Positions 11,901 to 23,200 of a DNA stretch of 64,000 nt are shown here, in pieces. Position numbers and translations under genes: made by a program. The notes below the pieces were generated by a model. It worked only from the letters and a program-made list of their open reading frames with translations, ran no database searches and was not told where the DNA came from. The DNA comes from Paguma larvata (lineage: Eukaryota; Chordata; Mammalia; Carnivora; Viverridae): NCBI GenBank assembly GCA_030068075.1, contig CM057831.1, positions 11,203,370-11,267,369 on the forward strand, read 5' to 3'. Each line of letters starts with the position of its first letter. The stretch's first letter is position 1.

Positions 11901-14582
11901 CTGAAACAAAGAGAAAGTTTAATTAGCAAACACAGGAAAGTTAGAAAAAAACTTTCCCTTTTCAACAACTCCTTTAGAGGAAATCACTCTATTAAAGAAT
12001 TAAAAATACAGATATACTTAGACCAAAACTAGCCATGTTAGGAGAGACACACAAAGATTAACTGCCTCAAAAAACCAAGCCAAATGAGACCAATCTCAAA
12101 CATTTTAAATTGTCAGCTCAATGCAATCCAAAGACGACTAGGCAGAAAGATACTGTGATTAAATTAGCATTAGTTGTCAAATGACGATCTCTTCCCTTCG
12201 GTTTCCTCCCTCATGAATTCTTTAAAAGTCCCAGACACCTCTAAAAGTCAATGATTCATTACACTTAATTGCATTACAACTCAAAAAAGTATCACACAAT
12301 TTTACTAATTGTAAAAGTAGTAAAATTTCCAATACATCTTGGAACAAGGCAAGACAATGTATTCTTTTTTTTTTTTCTATTTCTGACAGCAACGGAGAAT
12401 TCTTGAAATTGAGCTTTTGACTTAACTTTATGCTTTCAGGAAGAAAACCCCACATTTGTGCCTTTATGAATTTCAACCAAAGAAGTTGAACTTCATGAAG
12501 AAAAGTATATTTTCTTTTTTCTCTGCAGTTTTGCCCTTTGAAATTATAACTGAAACAGTCAAGAGATACAGACATGTTTACAGGTCACGATCTTTTGCTT
12601 CAGAAGCAGCCAAGAAAATCTTTAGCAACCTTAATAAAATCTGAATACTGAAAAACTATTAGCCACATACATTTCCAATTACACTTCTCAAAAAGTAGAT
12701 CCTAACTTGAAACATTTGCACCCATCTATAAAAACACAAAAAGGAAAACTAGCTATGTTTAAAACAAAAAAAATCTGGTAAAGACTAAAATACACTAGTA
12801 ACTTTAACCAAACATTCCAAGAAACACAGAGCACGAATTAATAGCTGTTTTAAAAAAGAACTGGCCAACTTCTGCCATTTTTAATTATTACCCAAATCGA
12901 ATTCTTATTTTACAATGTAGTAAATAAAACAATTTACAAAGGCCAGAAAGTAAAGGACTGCTCTGCTGGGTTCTTTTTTAAACGTCTTCGTATTTCTTAC
13001 CAAAAAAACCCCACCAGCTTATTAATTGGTGATTTTCTCGCCAAACACCAACAAATCAAAAGCAACTAAACTTTTCTAAAAGACAACTGGTCATGTATGC
13101 CTTTTTTAAAATTGTAAATAAAATAAAATCGTAAATAAAGTTGCTGACAAGCAACTCCTGGTTATTACATATACAAAGCCGTATATTTCCAAGTCTCTTA
13201 GAATCTGACCCTTTACGCAGACCGTGGTTAACAGCCACCTAATTTCATTTCAAGGCATTAAACAGCTTCCTGTATTGACAGGTTTATATTATGATCAACG
13301 ACATTACGGAATTCACACAAGCTTTGTTCGCTTGCAAAGCACTAAGAGGATGAAGATGGCAGCCTCTAAAGATTAAAAAAAAAAACCATTACTGTCCCTC
13401 CAGCAAGTAAGACCTCCTATCTCCCTAGATCCAAATTGTAACTAGTACTCCCTTCTTACTTGAACCGAAACCTGCACTGCAGCTTTAGGTCTCAGAGAAG
13501 GAAATATTCCTCCTACCCCTTCCCAATTTAGACTCGCAAGTTACATTCTACATTTTCAAAAATACGGACGAAACGTAGACTAGTTGGGAGGAGCCCCTTG
13601 CCGAGTTAATTACAGCACTTCCCAGATTGTAGTTAGCAATTGACAGTTTCACACCCAAAACAGGATCGTCATCTCAGACAAGAGCTTTTGTTTGCAAATG
13701 CAGCGCAGTTTCACTAAGCTTGGTCTGCAAGTTAGAGGGACTGTTTTTCTTCCGAAGGGAAAAGGGGGGACCGTGGAAGAGAAAAGGGAGTGAGCGATAG
13801 ATAAGGGAAAGAAGCCAATGATTTGAGCCCCGTAACAGTGGGGCAATAATTTCTCCCTCCCCCCCCCCCAAAAAAAAACCACACACACACTTCAAGTGAG
13901 CCCCCTGTGACCATAAACACAAAAGGGTTGGGGCCCTGTAATCGCAGCTGCGCCACAAGAGCAAGGAACCAGCTCCGCGGGCAGGAAACAATAGGGATTC
14001 CCCCTTTAAGGCCCCAAAGAGAAACCCTTAAAGTCAGAAAGCCCCTCCTTTCCTCCACGACTCGGGGGCTCCGTAATCAGCCTCTGGTTACCGACCTACG
14101 AGGCCTTCTTCCAACCAAGCAGCAGCGGGTCCTCTTCCAGAGCGAGCCCTCCGACACCGCATACCCCTGCCGCCCCCTATAGGGCCGCCTCGTACCCTAT
14201 AACCTCCGCCATCCCCCTAAGTCCTTGCCGCCCCTGTGGTCCCGCATCCCCTCGACTTCCATAAAGCTCCTCCGAGTACTCCGCCGCTCCTTATCCGGAC
14301 CCCGCCGCGCACGACATTCCCATATTCGACTCCTCTCAGGCGCCCCCACCCCACACGGCTGCCGCCCGCCGCCCGCCTTCCTCTCCGGGGCCCGGCCAGG
14401 CCTCAGGCCTCCGCCTCGGAGCGCCCCCCCACGCCGGCCGAGGGGCTTCTCGCGGCCCCGACCGCACCGCTGACCTCGACTCCACCACCTCACCCCACTC
14501 CCCGCGGCTCGGTCCCGAGTCCTACCACCGAGGCCACTCCCGCTCAGCACCCTCGGTCCTTTATTGTTGACTCGAAGCTCCC

Positions 14583-14596
14583 AAAATGGCGGCGGC
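14583..14596 (+). promoter_or_regulatory. YY1-type motif
   Basis: AAAATGGCGGCGGC matches the YY1 core (AANATGGCGGC). It is in intron 1, downstream of the predicted DDX6 start, the usual place for such motifs in CpG-island promoters. Confidence 0.5.
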
Positions 14597-14656
14597 TCCT
14601 TCCTCCTCGGAAACCTCCGCCCGCCCCCACCAGGCCCCTCGCTTCTGCCTCCTCCT

Positions 14657-14690
14657 CCCGCCCCCGCCCCCGCCCCCGCCCCGCTCCGGG
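14657..14690 (-). promoter_or_regulatory. GC-box array and G-quadruplex-capable run in intron 1
   Basis: Consecutive CCGCCC / CCCCGCC units give repeated Sp1-type sites. On the DDX6 sense strand they read as at least four runs of four or five G with single-C loops. It begins about 55 nt downstream of the predicted exon 1 donor. Confidence 0.6.
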
Positions 14691-14744
14691 GGCCGCTCCG
14701 CAGGGCCGCCGGCGCCCGCCAGCTCTCCGGCCGCCCAGCCCTAC

Positions 14745-14850
14745 CTCGGCCGCTGCCCGCTCTCATGGCGCCGCCAGAGTCGCCGCCCGGGCTGAGCTAA
14801 CTCGGTTGCTCTACCCCTCCCCCGCCCGTCCGCCACCCCCTCCCCCTCAT
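14745..14850 (-). other. DDX6: DDX6 exon 1, non-coding (predicted)
   Basis: A donor-like GCCGAG|GTAGGG on the minus strand lies at 14745/14744 inside the CpG island, opposite the strong exon 2 acceptor. There is no TATA box, and the start site is probably dispersed, so the right end is a guess. The predicted exon holds an ATG at 14766. Confidence 0.5.
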
Positions 14851-14866
14851 CTCCCCCTCCCCCTGC
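14811..14866 (-). promoter_or_regulatory. Second G-rich run at the probable start region
   Basis: C-rich on the plus strand, with repeats of CCCCCTCCCC; on the DDX6 sense strand it has more than four runs of four or five G separated by short A/T loops. It lies at or just upstream of predicted exon 1. Confidence 0.5.
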
Positions 14867-14907
14867 ATGTCCGCATGGCGGCGGCGGCCGCGGCTCCTCC
14901 TACAGGC

Positions 14908-14916
14908 AAGATGGCG
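14908..14916 (+). promoter_or_regulatory. YY1-type motif
   Basis: AAGATGGCG on the plus strand, upstream of predicted DDX6 exon 1. Another ATGGCGGCGGC lies at 14875-14885. Confidence 0.4.
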
Positions 14917-15895
14917 AGAGCTCCGCGACCGCCGCGCCCGTCGCGGCGTCACTGCCTCCCCGGCTTCGCGGCCGGAGGAATGCGGGTCGGAGAACCTTCC
15001 TGAAGAGAAAATGGACGCCCGAGCTCTCACACAGATGGGGGCCCCGCTGATGGAGGATCGAGGGGGCAATACGGGCTCCTTTCTGAGCGGGAAGAGGGGC
15101 TAGCTTTTTCCACACCTGAGGAGATATGAGTGGGACATGGTAGCCGGGAGGAGTCCACCCTGCCCCTTGACAGTGGAAATCGGGGGTTGTGACCAGAGGA
15201 GGAGCTCCTTGTTCCTGAGCAAGGACTCGTTCCGAGAACGGGCCGCGGCTCGGGGACGGGAGAGCTGACCTGACGTCCCCCGCGGGCCGCGGAGGCTGCT
15301 GCAGGACCGGGGGCCCGCATCCGAGCCCCTCCGGACGCAACTCCATCCAGGAACGCGCGGAACTAGTGGCCCGGAGGCGTCGGCGCGCGCCCGGGAGTGG
15401 GGACCGGAAGGGGCACAGGGGGACGGGGGCGCGCGGGGGCCCGGGGCTGCGACCTGCCCGGCCCCGGGAGGCCTGCCTGCACGAGAGGAAGGGAAAGCTG
15501 CTGAGGAGTCACTTCTCGTGCAAGTAGGAACCAGAAGGCGGAGGGCGATTCTTTCCCCGGCCTGACCCTCACTACAAAGATATTTCAGTATTTGTTCCCA
15601 TAAATACTTGTCATGTCTGATGCGTCAGGAGCGCTATCTTGTCTCAGCGAAAACAAAAATTTGAACCTGGGACGCTTCCTAAGTCAAGGGAAAAGAAAAC
15701 CCCGGGTCTCCCCCAGCTGAGAGACAGTACGGAACAATGGCCGGACTGTGTGTGACAACAGAACTCCGACCCTCCACTGCTGCAGCAAACCAGCGTGGGA
15801 AGCCACTGCCTCTGCAGTGACAGGCCCAGAACGAGCAGCGCTCGGTCACTAGACTGCCAGCTTCCCCGGTTTTTGCCCCTGCTTCCAACCCGGGG

Positions 15896-16134
15896 CCAAT
15901 CAGAGAAAGCCAAATATGTTCCCCCAGCCAATCACAGAACAGCGCCGCTCCCAGTTAGCCAGCCTCCGGCTTCTCAGGCCAACCACCGCCAATCAAAGCA
16001 CACCCCCTGTTTTCGCTGCCCGCCTTCGAGTCTCTACCAAACTAAGTGAAGGTGGCCGTCTCCCTCGCTTAGCAAGCCCTGAATAACTGGCCTGTTCCCC
16101 TTTGGTCGTCTTTGTTTATTTCCACACAGCCAAT
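15896..16134 (+). promoter_or_regulatory. Cluster of four CCAAT boxes
   Basis: CCAATCA at 15896, 15928 and 15989, and CCAATGG at 16130, all on the plus strand. The first two are 32 bp apart, about three helical turns, a spacing common in NF-Y promoters. The block lies outside the densest CpG part, about 1.1 kb upstream of DDX6 exon 1. Confidence 0.55.
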
Positions 16135-16329
16135 GGGAAGATGGTAGAGAAGTGTCAAAAGCCTATTCTTGAGATTACGAGGAAGGTTCCCCTTCCGATT
16201 GTTTAAATTATAAATTTGAATTTAGAATGTCATCTCCCACCCAGGTTTTAAAGACATCCACTCCTGCAAGCGAATGACCGTGAACCTTGTGCCCATCCTA
16301 GAGAGAGGATGGCTAAGTTGTTCCGTTTT

Positions 16330-16540
16330 TTGTTTTAATGTTTATTTATTTTGAGAGAGAGAGAGAGAGAGAGATGGACAGAGTGGCACAAGTGAGGGAG
16401 AGGCAAAGAGAGAATCCCAAGCAGGCTCCATGCCGTCAGTGCAGATCTGGATTGGGGGCTAGGTCAAAGGAACCCGTGAGATCATGATCTGAGCCAAAAC
16501 CAAGAGCCAGTTGCTTAACCCACTGAGCTACCCAGATGTC
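16330..16540 (-). mobile_element. CAN-SINE
   Basis: First SINE upstream of the DDX6 promoter zone. A (GA)n run at 16354-16373 lies next to its T-rich end. Confidence 0.88.
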
Positions 16541-16719
16541 CCTGCTCCTTAATAAAATGTCAAAGTGTGAGGCCTTGTTTGCCTCACTGCCTTTCCAAGC
16601 AGCAGGAATGTGAAGGGAAAGAGGGCAAAGAAGTGGGAGGGAGAGGAGCCTAAGGATTTAAAACAGGCCTCTGGCTGGTGGTGGGTCTCTTTGCCCAGGT
16701 CACTCAAGAAATGAGACCA

Positions 16720-16936
16720 GGGGCGTCTGGATGGCTCAGTCCATTAAACATCCGGCTTGGGCTTAGGTCCTGATCTCTCGTTCCTGAGATGGAGCCTGCC
16801 TCAGGCTCTGTGCTGACAGCTCAGATCCTGGAGCCTGCTTGGGATTCTGTGTTTCCCTCTCTCTGCCCCTCTCTTGCTCTCACTCTGTGAGTCTCTCTCT
16901 CTCAAAAACTAAACATTAAAAAGAAAAGAAAAGAAA
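16720..16936 (+). mobile_element. CAN-SINE, intact
   Basis: Exact duplication agaaatgagacca at 16707-16719 and 16937-16949. The tail has become (AAAAG)n. Confidence 0.95.
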
Positions 16937-17385
16937 AGAAATGAGACCAAACAAAGGAAAGAGGTTTTTGTTCACAAATATGTGATTACTTTCAAACGGA
17001 GTCTGGTTGAGGTCATGACAAAAAACAAAAGTGAGGAGGGAATATGAAATAGTTGCCCTTTCTCACCTAGGAATCCTGCCAGAGCTAAAACCTTTAATGA
17101 TTCTGCATAATGTTCTTGTAAGATACTCAGATAGCCTTACAATTTAGTTATGTCAGCCTTCTGCAGTTTTCTGGTGAGATGCATAGAAGGTGCAGAATTA
17201 AGCTATGAATCCTTGGATCTTCTTCTGGGTTCAAGTTCGGTGTTTGGTAGGTCCAGTCTCAACATATTTTTCTTTCCCCAGTTCAAACAGATTAACGAGA
17301 ATCATAGAAAATATGACACTTTAGGAATACAAATGAATTCTTTGATAATGTAAACAGTATCTTTATATTTATAAATTATATTTAA

Positions 17386-17600
17386 GGGGCTCCTGGGTGA
17401 CTCAATCAGTTAAGCATCCAACTCTTGATTTCAGCTCAGGTCGTGATCTCACGGTTCCTGAGTTCGAGCCCCGCGCCAGGCTTTGCGCTGACAGCATGAA
17501 GCCTGCTTAGGATTTTGTCTCCCTCTCTCTCTCTCTGCGCCTCCCCTGCTCACTCTCTTTCTCTCAAAATAAATAAAAATAAACCTAAAAACAATAAAAT
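17386..17600 (+). mobile_element. CAN-SINE
   Basis: Head ggggctcctgggtgactcaa and an A-rich tail of aataaa units. Confidence 0.88.
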
Positions 17601-18214
17601 AAAAATATCACACAAATCCGATCCTTTGGACTTTTAGTTACTATTGAATATAATAGTTTGGGCGATTGGAGGTAAATCAGGCTTCTGTAGGGTTTGTTGG
17701 CCCCAGCGAGGTCACCTATTAATTGTAGTAAAGTGGTTCCCAAGATGTATTGGCCATATCCATTGGTTTCCCCCATGCTCTACTGATTGGGTTTTGAATT
17801 ATGAAGCTGTAAGCTAGAGCGTTAGGCCCACATTGTTGGATAGCTCCTAGAGAACTGGTCTGTAGGAAAGATATTTTGCAAAAGAAAAATATTCATTCAA
17901 AATTGAGAGTTTCATCATTTCATCATCTGTTTAAAAACAGATTTTTTTTTTGTAAGTCATGAGCTGCAAATAGAAACTGCTACTTGAATTTGACCACCAT
18001 AATGGGGCCCCCCAGCCAATCTTGTTTTCCAGGTTCATGTCCTGTCCTCATTTATTTACCTAAAAATACCTAGAAGGAAAAAAAAAATCTCAGGTTAATA
18101 CATACTTGATTTCATCTTAACTTCAATTTAAAATATTTAGAATCTAGAATTCCAAGTAATTTCAACCTGAAAGATATGCATCTGTGATACTCTCTTAAAA
18201 ACCCCAAATATTTC
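17601..18214. other. No recognised feature
   Basis: AT-rich sequence with short chance ORFs. Nothing supportable. Confidence 0.4.
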
Positions 18215-18215
18215 C

Positions 18216-18358
18216 TTTTTTTAAAAGTTTATTTGTTTGTTGATTTGAGTAACCTTTACCCCTAACTTGGGGCTTGAACTCACTACCCTGAGATCAAGAG
18301 GGTATCACGCATGCTCCTCCGACTGAGCCAGCCAGGCACCCCCCCCACCAAAAAAAAC
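18216..18358 (-). mobile_element. Short-subtype tRNA SINE
   Basis: 'ttggggcttgaactcactac' and 'gactgagccagccaggcacc', flanked by aaccccaaatattt on both sides. The short subtype lacks the CT-rich body. Confidence 0.8.
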
Positions 18359-18359
18359 C

Positions 18360-19098
18360 CCAAATATTTTCAACGTGCCGAAACAGATTTCGCAATTTTA
18401 GCTTTCTATAAGTTTTTTTTTTTAAGGAAACATGATTTTTTATTAACCCCAGCTACTTCATTACTTAGAAGAAAAAATATTTGCCCATAGCATATTCTCA
18501 ACAAAATGATTATATCACACCTGCCTAAGCTTTATAGGACAGCATTTTCCCTCTTACATGGCTTGTGGGCTAATATTTTGATTTTCCAAAAGAAGGCTCA
18601 ACAGATAAAGTTCTTCTCCAAAGATGCTCGAGAAACATGTGGTAGTGGCTAACCATGACTAAAAGCTAATGGGCCCAGGATGCCAAGTACCATTTTCTTT
18701 GGCCTCAGAGTCGATAAAAGATGCCTCTTTAGTTTATACACCTGAGGAAAATGAAGCAGCATTGAGGGCTTAGCAAAGAAACCCTCCGAGAGGTACAGGC
18801 ACCGCGTAGACGTTAATGCATACTAAACAGATGTCTTTAATCACTGGGAGACCACACCAGGCACATTTCGTTGGAATAAATGCTCCACTTTCAGGATAAA
18901 CTTGAGTTGAAAAGTAGGAAAGCAAGATTACAGCCAGAGAGGGCAGTGGGTGGGTTAAACACATTTCCCCCAAACTGCCAGCTTTAGTTTGCGGAATTCG
19001 TATTCCCTTTGACAGAAAAAAATCTCCTCATTCCCAGGGTACCATAACCAGCTAGCTCAGCTCACGAGGTTTCTTGTGGCCTCATCAATTCTCAACAT
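18360..19098. other. No recognised feature
   Basis: Mixed-composition DNA without a clear repeat. The minus ORF at 18770-18973 has no recognisable domain. Confidence 0.4.
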
Positions 19099-19114
19099 TG
19101 TTGTTGTTGTTGTT

Positions 19115-19319
19115 GTTTAATGTTTATTTATTTTTGAGAGAGAGAGAGAGAGCACAAGCAGGGAAGGGGCAAAGAGAGAGGGAGACACAGAATCCAAAGC
19201 AGGCTCCAGGCTCCGAGCCATCAGCACAGAGCCCGACGCGGGGCTCAAACCCACAGACCGTGAGATCATGATCCGAGCCAAAGTCGGACGCTCAACCGAC
19301 TGAGCCACCCAGGTGTCGC
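19115..19319 (-). mobile_element. CAN-SINE next to a (TTG)n run
   Basis: (TTG)n at 19099-19118 borders its T-rich end. The body is close to the consensus. Confidence 0.92.
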
Positions 19320-20314
19320 AGGTCCCAGCACTGTTTTGGTCATCACCCAGTGATTCCTACCTGTATTTTTTCCCTTTTCGGTTCTCCTAAAATTACTATG
19401 CACCAACAATTTGAACTTACTCATTAATTTGAAAATAAGTGGAAGACACTGAAATCTGAAAACTCATTCTTTAGGTGTACCTTTAATTTGGTCTAATCAG
19501 ATCAAGAAAGAACCTATGCCATCCCCATCTGTGATGCGTTGGTCCCCTTGGGTACTTTCTGAATTCACGGGCAATTGGTTCCTGACAGGTGACATCGATG
19601 GGGGTCCATGATGAACTTGTGGAATTGTCATGGTGTTGGTGTGTGTACCATGCCTCCTTTGTACCCAGGACCTTGTCACAAAATTATATTTCTGAATAAC
19701 CTCTTGCAGGGGTAGCAACAATTGCGACAAGTGTCCCGCCCTGATTTCCTAACCTTAGTCAATTTGCAGAGCCTTTCATTGGTCTTGAAAAATAGACTGT
19801 GATCTTGGGTGTGAGCTATGGGAAGGTTTCTCATAGCTAAAGAGTGGGCGATATCTTCAGTCCTGAGTGCCAAGATTGGACTAAATAACATCTCTGGCTA
19901 CCAGGACCAGACAAGGAACATGGGGGAGAAAACAGCATTTTAGTACAGAAGTCTCCTCGGTGACCTCCTAGCTCTTCATCCGCTTGATGAAATTTAAACA
20001 TTGCTCTTCATCCTGTCAACCAAACCCTAAATAACCCTTAAGTGTCTCCTAGTTTCTTTTTACCACCTGGAGTCTATATGCCGTTGACAGATTGAGACTG
20101 CCAGATTTCCAATGGGAAATTTGATTTCCCATTCTTCCTCCAATACATCAGGGGCCCTGGTCTCTTGATAGGAGACCCATCCCCTCACTTTCCATTGTTT
20201 CCCTTGGAAACCCTCTCATTTTCTTTCCTCTGGGCCTAAGTCCCATTCAGAATCCGGTAGACTGTCACAAGCTCCTGCCCTCCCAACTTTCCCACTTTGT
20301 TGCTCCTGCCCAAC
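19320..20314. other. No recognised feature
   Basis: About 1 kb without an identifiable repeat. Minus ORFs of 77 and 71 codons overlap in different frames and show no known motif. Confidence 0.4.
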
Positions 20315-20401
20315 CAGAGTTCAGGTTCCAGACTCAACCAGATACGGGTTCAAGTCCCAGTTCTGACACTTACTAACTGTATAAATTTAGGAAACTTTCT
20401 T

Positions 20402-20746
20402 TTTTTAAAAAAATATCTATTTAAGTAATTTCTTTTTCTTTTTTTAAATTTTTTTTAACGTTTATTTATTTTTGAGAGACAGAGCGTGAGGAGGGGAAGG
20501 GCAGAGAGAGAGGCAGACACAGAATTCGAAGCAGGCTCCAGGCTCTGAGCCATCAGCCCAGAGCCGGATGTGAGGCTCGAACCCACAGACCGTGAGATCA
20601 TGACCTGAGCTGAAGCCGGCCGCTCAACCGACTGAGCCACCCAAGCGCCCTTATTTAAGTAATTTCTGCACCCAACATGGGGCTTGAACCCACAACTCTG
20701 AGGTCAAGAGTCACATGCTCTTCTGACTGAGCCAGCCAAGTTCCCC
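20402..20746 (-). mobile_element. Outer short-subtype tRNA SINE
   Basis: Its body ('catggggcttgaacccacaa') is split by a younger SINE. Flanks ggaaactt on both sides mark its own target. Confidence 0.8.
20434..20651 (-). mobile_element. Inner CAN-SINE, nested
   Basis: Exact 16-bp duplication tatttaagtaatttct at 20418-20433 and 20652-20667, which proves insertion into the older SINE. Confidence 0.96.
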
Positions 20747-21167
20747 TGGGAAACTTGACTTCTAAGCTTCACCTTCCCCATGTATAAAATGGGATAAGGG
20801 AACCCAGAGCTGTGTAAGAGTAGACGAGAATTTTTATAAATCCCTTATTTTAGAAGTTGGTAGATGGCACTTTAAAAACTTACTTAGTATTGCTATTATT
20901 ATTCTATTAGATTCCATCCGAATCTATTCTTGTTCTATCAGATTAGAGCCTATGGTTGGCCAGTTCAATTCTCTTACCCCAGTCTCTGTCCTCACTTACT
21001 TCTTCAGCTTAGCGTCTTACCAACCTCAAACAAGCGCCACCTAATTTCACAGTGTCTGCTCCAGGAATAGTTGGTGCTGGAGAGAGGCGTGTAACCAGGC
21101 TGATTGTTGGCTCAACAACAAATTCCTGTTCCCACACCTCAGCTGAGCCCTCTGCAAGGCTGTTACT

Positions 21168-21342
21168 GGTGGTTCTCAATCATGGCTGCCCATTAGCGTC
21201 AACGTCGGCACTTTAAAAAACACTGGTGCCTGCGCCCCATCCCCCAGGAATTAAATCAGAATCCTTGGGGCTGGGCACCCAGCATCGTTTTTTGTTTTAA
21301 GTCTCCCAAGAAAATCCTAATGTGCAAACAAGGATGAGAACC
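21168..21342. mobile_element. MER5A-type hAT-Charlie MITE
   Basis: Left end 'tggttctcaatcatggctgc', centre 'ggaattaaatcagaatcctt' and right end 'ctaatgtgcaaacaagg...gagaacca' form the typical imperfect inverted repeat. Confidence 0.85.
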
Positions 21343-21591
21343 AACCCCTGTTCTTAAAGGGCATTTTTTCACTCCACAGCAGCATCCCAACTCTCTTTTT
21401 CTATCCCTAAGTCCACCTTCAAATCAAAGCCTTACCGTAGAAGCTTCACTAACTTTCCACCTCCCTCAAGCAGACTCCTATTTGTTCCTACCTAAGAAGG
21501 TGGAGTATCAGACCTCCTATCTAAGGCTAACATGGCCCTGACATCCATCTCTTTTTAAATAAAATATCTTGTCGGTTATCACTTTCCTTAC

Positions 21592-21773
21592 TTTTTTTTT
21601 TTTTTTAGAGAGAGTACTCGCTAGTCGGGAGAGGGGCAGAGGGAGAGAGAGAGAATGTTAAGCAGGCTTAGCATGGAGCCTACACAGAGCTTGATCCCAG
21701 GACCCCTGGGACCATGACCCCACCGGAAATTAAGAATCCCTGATGTTCAACAGACTGAGCCACCCAGACGCCT
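21592..21773 (-). mobile_element. CAN-SINE, diverged
   Basis: Ends 'gactgagccacccagacgcc' and starts with a 15-T run. Several deletions in the body. Confidence 0.82.
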
Positions 21774-21811
21774 CTCCCTTTTATATATATTTTAATGAGT
21801 CAGCAAACATG

Positions 21812-22018
21812 ATTTAACGTTTATTTATTTTTTGAGAGACATAGAGACAGAGTATGAGCAGGAGAAGGGCAGAGAGAGAGGGAGACACAGAATCGGAAGC
21901 AGGCTCCAGGCTCTGAGCTGTCAGCACAGAGTCCGACGCGGGGCTCAAACTCACAGACCGTGAGATCATGACCCGAGCCGAAGTCGGCCGCTTAACCGAC
22001 TGAGCCACCCAGGTGCTC
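21812..22018 (-). mobile_element. CAN-SINE
   Basis: Near-consensus copy followed at once by a C-rich (CCCCA)n run at 22018-22037. Confidence 0.92.
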
Positions 22019-22867
22019 CCCCACCCCACCCCACCCCCGCTCCGTTATATTTTTAAGACCTCTCTCGCTGCTGGTTCTTCCCCTTAACCTGGATTCCTAC
22101 CCAACTTTTTCTCCGTTCTAAACAACAAACAAAAACAATCTTCTCTCACTCCCATTACCTGCTGAGTGGGAGAGGAGGGAGCAGCTAGCATTTACCCGGA
22201 GCCTCCTAGGGACAGGCATTATGCTTGGTGACCTCCATTCTTGCTCTGGGGTATCACTTCCTTTCATTTCTGCTTCTTCATTATTACCAGACTCCCATGA
22301 GTGGGCGGCTGGCCCTACTGACCTTCAGATCACGCCTGGGACAAGACTACTCTTGTGGCTTGTTTTTCTTTTGTCTTTGAATTTCTTGCTCCTTCTTATC
22401 ATTCAAGTGTCAGCTTAAATGTTGCCTCCTCTGAGACGCCTTAGTCCTCCTCCCCTCACTCTTTACCCCATTAAGCTATGGGAAATTATTTTGTTTACAT
22501 GTTTATTGACTCTGCCCTCCCTCCCAAGCCCAGCTCAAAGCCACTTCCATCCCTGGGCTTCCCTGATTCACCCCAACTGCTCCTTTGTCTTCCAACCACT
22601 TCCAGCTCTTTCATTGGTCAGGCGATATGACTTGGTTTGTTCAGAACAGTCTGGGTTTATGCTTGGGTTTGTCTTCAGTAATTATTAATATCCTCTTGAG
22701 TCTCCAAAAGTGTCCCAATAAATTATATAATCGCTGTATTTATAGCCCTGTATCATAGCCATTTGTATTTGTATACATGTCTAATTTTTAAACTCATTGA
22801 GGGCAGGAATAAAGTCGTGTTTATATTTCTTTCACCAATAACCTCTAGTAAGGTATTTTGATTCGGG

Positions 22868-23076
22868 TTTATTTTTATTTTTTTATTAAGTTTGTGTGTT
22901 TGTTTGCTTAGAGAGCACACGCGAGAGGGGCAGAGAGAGAGAGAGGGAGACAGAGAATCCCAAGCAGACTCTGTGCCCAGAGGCCAATGTGGGGCTTGAA
23001 CTCACAAACCATGAGATCATGACCTGAGTCAAAATCAAGAGTTGGACGCTTAACCGAGGGGCCGCCCAGGCGCCCC
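22868..23076 (-). mobile_element. CAN-SINE, inner of nested pair
   Basis: Ends 'gccgcccaggcgcccc', then tgtttattttttg repeats the sequence at its left border. Confidence 0.88.
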
Positions 23077-23200
23077 TGTTTATTTTTTGTTTTTGTAGGC
23101 TTCATGCCCAGCATGGAGCCCAACACAGGGCTTGAAGTCATGACCCTGAGCTGAGATCAAGAGTCAGAACCTCAACTGACTGAGCCACCTTGGCGCCCCT
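23077..23200 (-). mobile_element. Short-subtype tRNA SINE, outer
   Basis: 'aggcttcatgcccagcatgg' and 'actgagccaccttggcgccc'. Flanks ggtattttg (before 22868) and ggtgttttg (after 23200) suggest it came first. Confidence 0.7.

Larger units (their letters stand above)
11901..14744 (-). other. DDX6: DDX6 intron 1
   Basis: 2.8 kb bounded by the exon 2 acceptor and the CpG-island donor. It is unusually free of SINEs compared with the rest of the window. Short ORFs here are chance. A C10/A8/CA tract lies at 13860-13890. Confidence 0.65.
14090..15500. promoter_or_regulatory. DDX6: CpG-island promoter of DDX6
   Basis: A sharp rise in GC and CpG density compared with the AT-rich flanks, with many uninterrupted CpGs and no TATA box. 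It contains GC boxes, several ATGGCGGC-type motifs and G-runs. This is the usual architecture of a broadly expressed housekeeping promoter. It may fire in both directions, but no plus-strand exon could be recognised. Confidence 0.85.
20315..20900 (+). mobile_element. MIR split by nested SINEs
   Basis: 'gggttcaagtcccagttctg' before 20400 and 'cccatgtataaaatgggata' after 20746 are the two parts of one forward MIR. Confidence 0.75.

Noticed and set aside
14197..14766. 189-codon minus frame beginning in predicted DDX6 exon 1
   Set aside because: It runs across the predicted donor into intron 1; Gly/Arg-rich, typical of CpG-island shadow. Only its first codons may matter as a uORF.
14236..15003. 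255-codon plus frame (and 78-82 codon frames) in the CpG island
   Set aside because: Pro/Arg/Ala-rich translation caused by GC-rich DNA with few stops; both strands are open and no known protein matches.
16720..16936. SINE heads as tRNA-Lys genes
   Set aside because: Box-like sequences are present, but the cloverleaf is degenerate and joined to SINE bodies with target duplications.
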